From positions 1-24,084 of IMG/VR virus record IMGVR_UViG_3300037264_004633: a stretch of DNA of 24,084 bases, one strand, 5' to 3'. The number at the start of each line of letters is the position of its first letter. Position 1 is the first letter of the stretch. A program made the position numbers and the translations under genes. The stretch is from a virus. This document shows, piece after piece, positions 15,714-21,642 of this stretch. The notes below the pieces were generated by a model. It was not told where the DNA came from and searched no databases. It saw nothing but the letters and a program-made list of their open reading frames with translations.

Positions 15714-16012
15714 TATTTTTTATTTAAAATATCCTTTAGCATAATTTTTATTTCTGTGTGCTCGCGCCTGTTATCTTCCCGAAATTGCATTTGGTTTTTT
15801 TCGTAGGATTTCATTGTTTCCTTGAAAATTTCAATCTTGGTCTCGTTTATTCGCGCCAGTTTGGATCCGTTTTCTTCGAACTCACCCATTCTTTCGGCTA
15901 AATATTCGGTTGACGATTGCTGGTCGCACCATCCCATGATGCCGGCTACTGCAAAACCGGCGAGCGTAATTATTACTGGAAGATTATTTAAAAACCCTTT
16001 AAATCTGTTCAT
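15713..16012 (-). CDS. Holin-like membrane protein, copy B
   Basis: 99 residues from ATG 16012, which has AAGGG about 6 bases upstream; a TTG at 16018 lies in the same frame but is a weaker start. One hydrophobic helix (about 12-28, 'PVIITLAGFAVAGIMGW') is followed by a charged helical tail ending 'EHTEIKIMLKDILNKK'. It is about 60% identical to the holin-like copy at 14148-14450, including the N-terminal GFLxNLP. It lies after a GC-rich hairpin and directly before the hydrolase gene (TAATG coupling), so of the two it is the better holin candidate. Two similar copies could form a holin/antiholin pair or act at different times. Confidence 0.65.
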   Translation of the reverse strand: MNRFKGFLNNLPVIITLAGFAVAGIMGWCDQQSSTEYLAERMGEFEENGSKLARINETKIEIFKETMKSYEKNQMQFREDNRREHTEIKIMLKDILNKK

Positions 16013-16023
16013 AGTCAACCCTT

Positions 16024-16067
16024 AACCGGAATGCGGGCCGAGCAGAAACATTCGGCCCGCTCCGGTT
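16024..16067. repeat. GC-rich hairpin between capsid gene and holin-like gene
   Basis: AACCGGA and GCGGGCCGA (16024-16041, with a 2-base bulge) pair with TCGGCCCGC and TCCGGTT (16052-16067), giving 16 paired bases with a 10-base loop. It lies just after the stop of the major capsid gene on the minus strand and before the holin-like copy B ribosome site. Four T's follow on the plus side and only two on the minus side, so it is at best a weak terminator for the operon. Confidence 0.8.
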
Positions 16068-16092
16068 TTGTGGAAAGCGATGGCTTTTATGT

Positions 16093-17052
16093 TTAGCTCA
16101 GCGTCGCATGGGCGGCATACTGCCAATACGCGTACCCAACATTACGATTTGCCTTGATGCCATATAGGTGTCTGTCGTTGGTAAATTCTTCGTAACTTCC
16201 TTCGGCTTGCGCTTGTATCTCAATATCGGCTTCATTTTGGCGAATAAGCGCCTTTGCCGGGGCGTCCGTGCGAAAGACAACAAATTGCGTTGTGTAGGCC
16301 AATCTGGCATTGGAGACGATTCCGACGTTAAATCCTTCTTTGGATATTATTTTTTGGACAGGATTATCCTCGCCGCTACCGACTTTTTCCGAATATACGC
16401 CGCCGGCAAGATGCTGCCAGAGGGCAGGACTTGTCATAACAAGGAAATTCCGTGCGTTCTCATTCAACGGCTCACCCTCGTTGTCGAGATAACCCATCAT
16501 GTACCCAATAACGCCGAGTATGGCCTTTGCGGCCTCCGCAGACGTCGGGGCAGTAGCTGTTGCGACGTTGAGGGCTGCAACCTGGGCTGCGGCCAAAAGA
16601 TTGAGTTGTGTGCCGCTGTCGCCCTCGGAGTGGTCTGTATCGAAGAAATACTGACCGTCGTAGCACAGACCGCTCGTCGCCCCGGTGCCGTTGGTTATCA
16701 ATGTGGAAAGCAGTTTGTTCCAATGTGACAAGGCACGAACGGCCAATTCGTCGATTCGAATTTGAACCTGTTGAGTTTTGTCCCTGCGGATTTCATCGAC
16801 GAGAACCTGAAGCGTTGCCTCAAATTTTTTATTGACGACAGTGATGCCGTTGCTGCTGAACGCCTTGGCGTTGCGGCCGCCGACCCATTCCCGCATTTGC
16901 GGAATCTGGCCGAGCCATTTGTATGTTTCGGACTCCTGGTCGCTGTCGAATAACATCGATATCAGATCGAGCCACGAAGTCCCCGTTAACTGCTGTAACC
17001 GGGCGAATAATTTGCCGATAATCGCCCTTGAGCCTAAAGCACTTGCTCCCAT
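16093..17052 (-). CDS. Major capsid protein, Mu gpT-like
   Basis: 319 residues. Mu gpT is about 305, and the sequence follows that family: 'YKWLGQIPQMREWVGGRNAK' early, 'KKFEATLQVLVDEIRRDKTQ', 'ELAVRALSHWNKLLSTLI', then 'CYDGQYFFDTDH' (about 140) and 'NFLVMTSPALW' (about 200). Family members share W.G.R, the (L/I)..EI.(D/R)D segment and DGQ.FFDTDH. The protein forms the HK97-fold shell, to which portal, protease and cement proteins attach. ATG 17052 has AAGGA about 8 bases upstream, a good site for a highly translated gene. The gene is bracketed by hairpins (17080-17164 and 16024-16067). gpT with lambda-like packaging genes is a mosaic head. Confidence 0.85.
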   Translation of the reverse strand: MGASALGSRAIIGKLFARLQQLTGTSWLDLISMLFDSDQESETYKWLGQIPQMREWVGGRNAKAFSSNGITVVNKKFEATLQVLVDEIRRDKTQQVQIRIDELAVRALSHWNKLLSTLITNGTGATSGLCYDGQYFFDTDHSEGDSGTQLNLLAAAQVAALNVATATAPTSAEAAKAILGVIGYMMGYLDNEGEPLNENARNFLVMTSPALWQHLAGGVYSEKVGSGEDNPVQKIISKEGFNVGIVSNARLAYTTQFVVFRTDAPAKALIRQNEADIEIQAQAEGSYEEFTNDRHLYGIKANRNVGYAYWQYAAHATLS

Positions 17053-17079
17053 AGTTATGTCCTTTCACTTTTTACGGGC

Positions 17080-17130
17080 AACAAAAAAACGGCAGTCGAG
17101 TGTTCGGGCACCCGAATGCCGTTTTTTGTT
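17080..17130. terminator. Terminator-like hairpin just upstream of the capsid gene
   Basis: AACAAAAAAACGGCA (17080-17094) pairs with TGCCGTTTTTTGTT (17117-17130); an inner TTCGGG-CA-CCCGAA hairpin (17103-17116) sits inside with an 8-base bulge. A T-run follows the CGGCA/TGCCG stem on both strands, so it could act in either direction. Only 27 bases separate it from the capsid ATG (17052), too few for a full promoter, so readthrough is expected. Confidence 0.75.
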
Positions 17131-17138
17131 CTTGCGTC

Positions 17139-17164
17139 GATTACGGGCAGGCCTGCCCGCAATC
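17139..17164. repeat. 26-bp near-perfect palindrome
   Basis: GATT-A-CGGGCAGGCCTGCCCG-C-AATC. The central 16 bases (17144-17159) are a perfect palindrome and the outer GATT/AATC also pair, with one A/C mismatch. It lies between the capsid cement gene and the terminator-like hairpin at 17080-17130. It may be a cruciform, a protein-binding dyad or an mRNA structure; there is no T-run. Confidence 0.8.
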
Positions 17165-17222
17165 AAACCCGTTATTCAATTTTTAAATTTCGTTTTTTAC
17201 CTAAACTTTTACGCCCTCAGGA

Positions 17223-18008
17223 TTAAGCCTCCTGTGCCCATGTTCCTCGCATGCCGTCAACCGTCACCATCCATCCGTCAGCCGTACCGTAAGTAAGCGT
17301 GACATAGTCGCCGCGATTGGCCGTTGCCTTAGTATTGATGAGGTCCTTGTTGTCAGCACCAGCAAGGTCAGGACCCATAATTTTATCGGCGGCGTTCGGA
17401 CTGATGCTGAAACCAACCGTGCCAAACGAACCGGCGTTGACAAAGGTTACGGTGACAGCCGTCGCTATCGCCGGCAGCGTAATGACCACGGCGTCGGTAT
17501 CGACATAGATAATTTTGCCCGTGTCTTGCGCATCAACGGTATAATTAGCGCTCTTGGTCTCGCGTTTTTCGTTTGCGCCGAATTCGTCATATTCGCCGGG
17601 ACAAAATTCGACTTCCATCTTCGTCGCCGAAACGTAGCGGCTTATAAAACCGACGTAGCTGTTGCTCGTGGCGACAAACGTATATGTCGCATCGTCAGAG
17701 GCGTAAACAGGCTGGCCGACGTCGGTGATTGTACCCACGAGAGGAACAATCAACCGATAATGCCCGTTTTTCAGCGGTATGTTCAGATCGCCGGCCGCAC
17801 CGGCTACGCCGCCCGGACCGGTCACGGTATTGTCGACTCTTTTCGTTGAGTGACCGACAAATTTGTCGCCGGCGACAAGGGGTCTGCCGTAACCGGCGGC
17901 ATTGTCCCCTACCATTGCGCCTTCAAATACGATGTCGTTTGCAATGATTCCTATACCATTATCCCCGATACTTTCGGTCATCGGGGCGTCTACTGCTAAT
18001 GTTGCCAT
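17223..18008 (-). CDS. Capsid cement/decoration protein (DUF2190-like) with a C-terminal beta domain
   Basis: 261 residues. The N-terminal half (about 1-140) fits DUF2190-type cement proteins: Gly-rich, with 'GRPLVAGDKFVGHSTKRVDN', 'NGHYRLIVPLVG' and 'VGQPVYASDDATYT'. These bind between capsomers. The C-terminal part (about 150-261) is a separate beta domain ('NYTVDAQDTGKIIYVDTDAV', 'ITLPAIATAVTVTFVNAGSF'), like virion beta domains that display a surface patch. The order protease, coiled coil, cement, capsid matches other phages with cement proteins. The start has AGGAG 7 bases before ATG 18008. It is likely abundant on the capsid surface; the division into two domains is inferred. Confidence 0.7.
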   Translation of the reverse strand: MATLAVDAPMTESIGDNGIGIIANDIVFEGAMVGDNAAGYGRPLVAGDKFVGHSTKRVDNTVTGPGGVAGAAGDLNIPLKNGHYRLIVPLVGTITDVGQPVYASDDATYTFVATSNSYVGFISRYVSATKMEVEFCPGEYDEFGANEKRETKSANYTVDAQDTGKIIYVDTDAVVITLPAIATAVTVTFVNAGSFGTVGFSISPNAADKIMGPDLAGADNKDLINTKATANRGDYVTLTYGTADGWMVTVDGMRGTWAQEA

Positions 18009-18083
18009 ATTTTATCTCCTTTTTTTGTTTGTTCTTTTCTTTTGGCACTTAAAATTTTAAAACACATTCTCTTTAATTCAAAA

Positions 18084-18440
18084 TCAACAGCTCTTAAGAA
18101 ACTTTTCGGCGGCAGATACCCTTTCTTTGTCATTTGCACCTGCAGCCCTTTGTATGTAGTTGCCGAGGGCCGCTTTTGTAGCATCGTCTTTTTCCGGCAA
18201 AACAAAGGGCAGCCGGTCCGGTTGATTAGATTTACCGCCCGCCCTGCAATATGCCCTGATGACGCCAATACCGAACGGGTCGTAGGTTTCAAGCATAAAG
18301 CCCTTTATTCTCGGTGGCTGCTTATCATTCAGTGCCTGCTGCAATTTTGCAACCTGATTTTTGAGCTGCTCGTTTTGATTTTTGAGCTGTTCGTTTTGTT
18401 CGCGCAGCTCTTCTGTTATATTCTTTTTTTCGTCGCTCAT
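18084..18440 (-). CDS. Coiled-coil head-region protein of unknown function
   Basis: 118 residues. Residues about 8-40 are heptad-like, with repeated 'EQLKNQN' units, which suggests a parallel coiled coil. The rest is alpha/beta with 'FMLETYDPFGIGVIRAYC' and a basic, helical end. GAGG lies about 7 bases before ATG 18440. It lies between the protease/scaffold and the cement gene, so it may be an assembly factor or head vertex protein. No family is recognised. Confidence 0.55.
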   Translation of the reverse strand: MSDEKKNITEELREQNEQLKNQNEQLKNQVAKLQQALNDKQPPRIKGFMLETYDPFGIGVIRAYCRAGGKSNQPDRLPFVLPEKDDATKAALGNYIQRAAGANDKERVSAAEKFLKSC

Positions 18441-18506
18441 AATTTTTCCTCAGTTTTTAAAGGTTTTTTGTTAGTTTCTTTCGGCGGGGTATTCCGCCTC
18501 ATTCCG

Positions 18507-19010
18507 TTATTCGGCGGATCTGGGTAATCGCACCTGCCCCGATTTAACGGCATTGAAATATGCGATGTAGTTTTCGACCTTGCCGAATTCATCCTGCAGT
18601 TTTTTGTCGGCGGCGTATTTTTCCTTTAGTTCGTTGTCGCTTTTTTCGGTTTCGTCGACAGGGGTCTGCGGCGGATTTTGCTCGTCTGAAAATTCCTGTA
18701 TTGCCGGGTCAACCTTTTTGGAGGGCGTTTTCGGCGGTTGTTTTTCGCTGAGCTGTTTTTTCAGTTTTGCGTTCTGCGCAACAATCGCATCGTTGAGCGC
18801 AACGCCCGCCTTAAATTGCTCGACGCACAAGGCGGGGTCGTCGAAAAATTGTTCGGCGAATTTTCCGAACAGCTCGCGGGTTTCTTTCGCGCCGGACGCT
18901 TTTGCGGCGGAAATTTCCTGAACCATTCCGGCCTTTGTCTCGCTAATAATTTCTTTGAGCAAATCCGGATATTCGGCGGCAAACTTTTCTTTTGTCATTT
19001 TGTCTGACAT
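18507..19010 (-). CDS. Nested scaffold protein from internal start
   Basis: 167 residues, in the same frame as the C-terminal half of the protease gene. The start MSDKMTKEKFAAEY at 19010 is preceded by AAGGAG (19017-19022) with a 6-base spacer, better than most starts in this operon. The product would be the helical scaffold domain alone ('EFAAEYPDLLKEI'-type helices, Lys/Pro linker, acidic end). The lambda C/Nu3 gene pair has this arrangement: a protease and a separate, in-frame nested scaffold. It is inferred from the start signal, not shown by expression. Confidence 0.6.
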   Translation of the reverse strand: MSDKMTKEKFAAEYPDLLKEIISETKAGMVQEISAAKASGAKETRELFGKFAEQFFDDPALCVEQFKAGVALNDAIVAQNAKLKKQLSEKQPPKTPSKKVDPAIQEFSDEQNPPQTPVDETEKSDNELKEKYAADKKLQDEFGKVENYIAYFNAVKSGQVRLPRSAE

Positions 19011-19607
19011 AATATTCTCCTTATCGTTTAAAACGGTAAATTTAAGCTGTTTGCCGCTCTCGGCAAACGCCGTTGATATTGTTTGATTGTCGGCGCCGAA
19101 CGTACAGATGCTGATCTCTTTGATGGTCGCCTTGCGGAATACCGTACCGGGTCCGTTCAGGGTATGTCCGTTTACCTGCACGCTTTCGCCTTCTTCAATT
19201 CGCTCTATAATAGATGGAGGGACATATAAACTCGCTTCCATCGGGAAACCGTCCCTCATATCGCTGCGTAATTGCTGTGCGTTGGCGTTGCCGAGGAAAA
19301 CGCCCTCGACAAAAACCTTGTCCGTAATTTCCTGCAGGACGGTAACGCCTATTCTTTTGTCGCTCAGGTGATCTTCGAGAATTGGCGTCGGCTTTTTGGC
19401 AAATTGCAGGCCGCCGAGGTCGAAAGCGAGATTACCCCAATACCAGTGTTGGGGTATAATCTGCCCAGAATACCCGACTATGCCGAATTTGCCGTTTTTA
19501 ACGTCGCCGTCTTTTTCGACCGGCTTTGCAAAACTTATCTCGCCAAGATGCCTGAATATGCATGTGGTTATCGCCGCCGTATTATTTTGTTTTTGCTCTT
19601 TTTCCAT
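18507..19607 (-). CDS. Prohead protease fused to scaffold
   Basis: 366 residues. The first half (about 20-185) has features of phage prohead proteases: 'PTPILEDHLSDKRIG' with H80, 'DGFPMEASLYVP' with S126 as candidate nucleophile, then 'TIKEISICTFGAD' (161-173), where such proteases carry (L/V).E(V/I)S. The second half (from about 200) is helical and acidic, with a Lys/Pro/Gln linker (about 290-320), as in scaffolds that are cut out before packaging. An internal ATG at 19010 (Met200) has a strong AAGGAG, so a shorter scaffold is probably also made. The order portal, protease-scaffold, capsid is the standard one. The catalytic residues are inferred from pattern only. Confidence 0.75.
   Translation of the reverse strand: MEKEQKQNNTAAITTCIFRHLGEISFAKPVEKDGDVKNGKFGIVGYSGQIIPQHWYWGNLAFDLGGLQFAKKPTPILEDHLSDKRIGVTVLQEITDKVFVEGVFLGNANAQQLRSDMRDGFPMEASLYVPPSIIERIEEGESVQVNGHTLNGPGTVFRKATIKEISICTFGADNQTISTAFAESGKQLKFTVLNDKENIMSDKMTKEKFAAEYPDLLKEIISETKAGMVQEISAAKASGAKETRELFGKFAEQFFDDPALCVEQFKAGVALNDAIVAQNAKLKKQLSEKQPPKTPSKKVDPAIQEFSDEQNPPQTPVDETEKSDNELKEKYAADKKLQDEFGKVENYIAYFNAVKSGQVRLPRSAE
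19017..19022 (-). promoter_or_regulatory. Internal Shine-Dalgarno for the nested scaffold start
   Basis: AAGGAG read on the minus strand, followed by AATATT and then ATG (19010). The core and the 6-base spacing are near ideal, and it lies inside the protease frame, where a strong site would be unexpected by chance. Confidence 0.65.
19433..19456. repeat. 8-bp inverted repeat inside the protease gene
   Basis: TACCCCAA (19433-19440) and TTGGGGTA (19449-19456) flank an 8-base loop. It lies in the coding region for residues about 51-58. No T-run follows. The stem could affect the mRNA, but a coding coincidence is equally likely. Confidence 0.5.
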
Positions 19608-19610
19608 TTT

Positions 19611-21062
19611 TTATTCCCCGTCTTCAATGTCATCCAGTTTTTTTGAAGGTTCGGATTTGCCTATTATATTGTCTTCCTTTATCCGTTGTTCGTTGATTGC
19701 GGCAAAGTCCCCGCCCTGACGCGCACAGATTATCGTTCTGTTCGTCGTATTGTTTTCGAGTTGCAGTCCGTCGGCCTGCGCTTCCCTGAACGGGTCAACG
19801 TATGGCCAGCGGCGGCAGTATATATCGATTTTATGCATGTCGTCGCGGGCAGAAATCTTTTTATCGCGGAGCCATTGCTGTAATTTCCACTTGCGGACGG
19901 CCGTGACAAAGGGCCTTACGACGTCATCCTGCTCGCAGGTCCAGTTATCCCTCGCCTCCTGATACGCAAGCCGGATGTTCATAAACGTGGCGCCGGAATA
20001 ATCGAGGGATATCAGGGCCATAGGCAGGCATAACGGCCGGCCTATGAACATCAGCATTCGCATTACGAACGGGTCGAAAAGCGTTCCCGGCCGCACCTGG
20101 CCTATTCCCATCGCTTCCTCGCCGGGCTCGCCGTACACAATTATGCCGGGAGAAATCTTTTCGAGACGCTTACCGTCTTCATCTTTGCCCGTGCCGCTTA
20201 TTCCCCCCGTGTACCCGTCCGGCACGATAGAATCTTTTTGAGAAATGAACATCGAGAAGCAGGCGTTTACTTTTGCCGCAACCAGTTCGGCATCGACGTA
20301 TTCGCACAGTTTATCAATAAAGTTTATCGACGAAGCAAGGGCTGGCTCGCCGCGGCTCTGGCTTGACCTTTCGGGATTAAAAAGATGATGGACATATTCT
20401 GAAAGATATTTCCGGTACGAATCGGTCTTGATGTACCCGTATTTATCGGGAGAACCAACAAAATAACCGATAATTTTTTTGGTTTGTTTTGAAAAGGCAA
20501 TACCGTTCACTATGTCGTAAAATTCAGCGTCTTTAAATTCGAGCGGAGTTCCGATCTGTTCGCCTTCGATTAATTGCAGCCCGTCGTCGGTAAAAATTAC
20601 CGCGGCATCGCCGTCCCTGCGGTATGCCAAAAAGAGCATCCGCAGCATCTGGTTAAAGTTAAACCGGCCGGTAATATCACAAGTACTGTCCAGCATTTCC
20701 GCGGACCATAGCGATTCGGCCTCTTTATTCCAGCCGGCGTCGTCGGTGCGGGCCTCGATTTTAACGCCTGTCCCTATTACACCGTTGCGCTCCGTTCTGA
20801 GCAGACCTTTTGCCAGCGGATTGTTGCGGCACATTTCGCGGGCTATTTCCCTCAGGTCGTAAAGCGATTTCTCGTCGAGATGCTGGTCGGCCGTACCGCC
20901 GAGGTCGGTGCGTTTTTTGCGCGTGCGGGTTTTATCTATCGCGTCATACCCGAAACGATATTTTTTACGCTCAAAAGCCGCCTTCGGCGAAAAGACGCCC
21001 ACAACGCCGTCAACTAATTCGGACGTTGCCCGCAAAGCGGCCTTGGATTTGACCTCTCTCAT
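19611..21062 (-). CDS. Portal protein, lambda gpB-like
   Basis: 483 residues (lambda gpB is 533). It contains 'LYDLREIAREMCRNNPLAKG', then 'LRTERNGVIGTGVKIEART', matching the lambda-type portal N-terminal pattern (R...NNP.A......N..G.G....). 'DGLQLIEGEQIGTPLE', 'GEPALASSINFIDKLCEYVDAEL' and 'WTCEQDDVVRPFVTAVRKWK' follow the same family order. The protein forms the dodecameric ring at one capsid vertex through which DNA is packaged and to which head-tail joiners bind. Start ATG 21062 overlaps the gpW stop by 1 base and has GGAG 6 bases upstream. The family match is good by eye. Confidence 0.85.
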   Translation of the reverse strand: MREVKSKAALRATSELVDGVVGVFSPKAAFERKKYRFGYDAIDKTRTRKKRTDLGGTADQHLDEKSLYDLREIAREMCRNNPLAKGLLRTERNGVIGTGVKIEARTDDAGWNKEAESLWSAEMLDSTCDITGRFNFNQMLRMLFLAYRRDGDAAVIFTDDGLQLIEGEQIGTPLEFKDAEFYDIVNGIAFSKQTKKIIGYFVGSPDKYGYIKTDSYRKYLSEYVHHLFNPERSSQSRGEPALASSINFIDKLCEYVDAELVAAKVNACFSMFISQKDSIVPDGYTGGISGTGKDEDGKRLEKISPGIIVYGEPGEEAMGIGQVRPGTLFDPFVMRMLMFIGRPLCLPMALISLDYSGATFMNIRLAYQEARDNWTCEQDDVVRPFVTAVRKWKLQQWLRDKKISARDDMHKIDIYCRRWPYVDPFREAQADGLQLENNTTNRTIICARQGGDFAAINEQRIKEDNIIGKSEPSKKLDDIEDGE

Positions 21063-21265
21063 TAAAACTCCGCAAGCGTCCTGCCGCCGTCGGCAATATC
21101 AGAACGGGCAACCAGATTCAAAAGTCTCGCTTCTCTTTCGTATAATGTTTTGAGATTTGCCCGCGTGAAGGTGACGCCGTCGACGGAATAGCTTTGATGT
21201 CCGCTTTCAATCGCCGCTATCGCGGCCTGTACCCGCGTCAATTGCGCATCTAACGTTTCAGCCAT
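21062..21265 (-). CDS. gpW-like head-tail joining protein
   Basis: 67 residues, like lambda gpW (68). It contains 'AIAAIESGHQSYSVDGVTFT' and 'ANLKTLYEREARLL', fitting gpW-type proteins with an N-terminal helix, a beta hairpin around S.S(Y/V).VDG and a second helix. They bind the portal after packaging. It lies between the small zinc-ribbon gene and the portal, the usual place. The upstream sequence has no clear Shine-Dalgarno before ATG 21265, although TATAAT lies 1 base before it. The dyad at 21305-21327 with a T-rich run is 40 bases upstream. The family call is good despite the small size. Confidence 0.75.
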   Translation of the reverse strand: MAETLDAQLTRVQAAIAAIESGHQSYSVDGVTFTRANLKTLYEREARLLNLVARSDIADGGRTLAEF

Positions 21266-21304
21266 GATTATAAACTACGCTTATAAAAAATTAAAAAAAG
21301 AAGT

Positions 21305-21327
21305 TCGTTACTAATAATTAGTAACGA
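21305..21327. repeat. 23-bp palindrome before the gpW gene
   Basis: TCGTTACTAAT (21305-21315), a central A, and ATTAGTAACGA (21317-21327). On the minus strand it is followed by ACTTC then T-rich sequence (TTTTTTTAATTTTTT), resembling a weak terminator in the 123-base gap between the zinc-ribbon and gpW genes. A protein-binding operator dyad is an alternative. There are no other signals in this gap apart from TATAAT just before the gpW ATG. Confidence 0.65.
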
Positions 21328-21388
21328 GTTTTGTAAAACATTGATTATTAAGATGTTACAACGGCAACTTTTTGCGATTTACGCTTGA

Positions 21389-21616
21389 TTATTGTTCAAG
21401 AGATTTGAAGTTTAAACCGCATTTCGAGCATTTATGATATCGAATGGGCTTATGTGTGCTGTCATACACGGGGACATTATCGCTATTGCAGCGGGGACAT
21501 TTAAGTTTGAAATATCGGATGGTTATGTTTTCCCAACTGACCGGCTTATTTTCTTTTTTTGGGGCCGGCGGACCCATTCCTATATCGGGCAGATTGTCCA
21601 AAAATCCGTTTTTCAT
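21389..21616 (-). CDS. Small zinc-ribbon protein coupled to the large terminase
   Basis: 75 residues. C40-x2-C43 ('CPRC') and C63-x2-C66 ('CSKC') form a zinc ribbon, probably binding one zinc. The N-terminus (MKNGFLDNLPD) copies the last residues of the large terminase (GFLDNLPNL), and at the DNA level the two segments are a 35-bp-offset direct repeat. The start overlaps the terminase stop as ATGA, so it is coupled. The function is unknown; a DNA- or terminase-binding role is plausible. Pro/Lys-rich residues (about 15-27) link the peptide to the ribbon. Confidence 0.65.
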   Translation of the reverse strand: MKNGFLDNLPDIGMGPPAPKKENKPVSWENITIRYFKLKCPRCNSDNVPVYDSTHKPIRYHKCSKCGLNFKSLEQ

Positions 21617-21642
21617 AAGTTCGGCAGGTTATCCAAAAATCC
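21588..21642 (-). repeat. Direct repeat linking the terminase end to the zinc-ribbon start
   Basis: GGCAGATTGTCCAAAAATCC (21588-21607) and GGCAGGTTATCCAAAAATCC (21623-21642) agree at 18 of 20 bases with an offset of 35. The offset is not a multiple of 3, and the ATGA overlap of the two genes shifts the frame to match. The same peptide is therefore read in both frames (GFLDNLPN and GFLDNLPD). Confidence 0.8.

Noticed and set aside
17996-18292. 98-residue minus-strand frame overlapping the coiled-coil gene
   Set aside because: It overlaps the better frame at 18084-18440, which has a ribosome site and coiled-coil heptads. Its own composition is basic and shadow-like.
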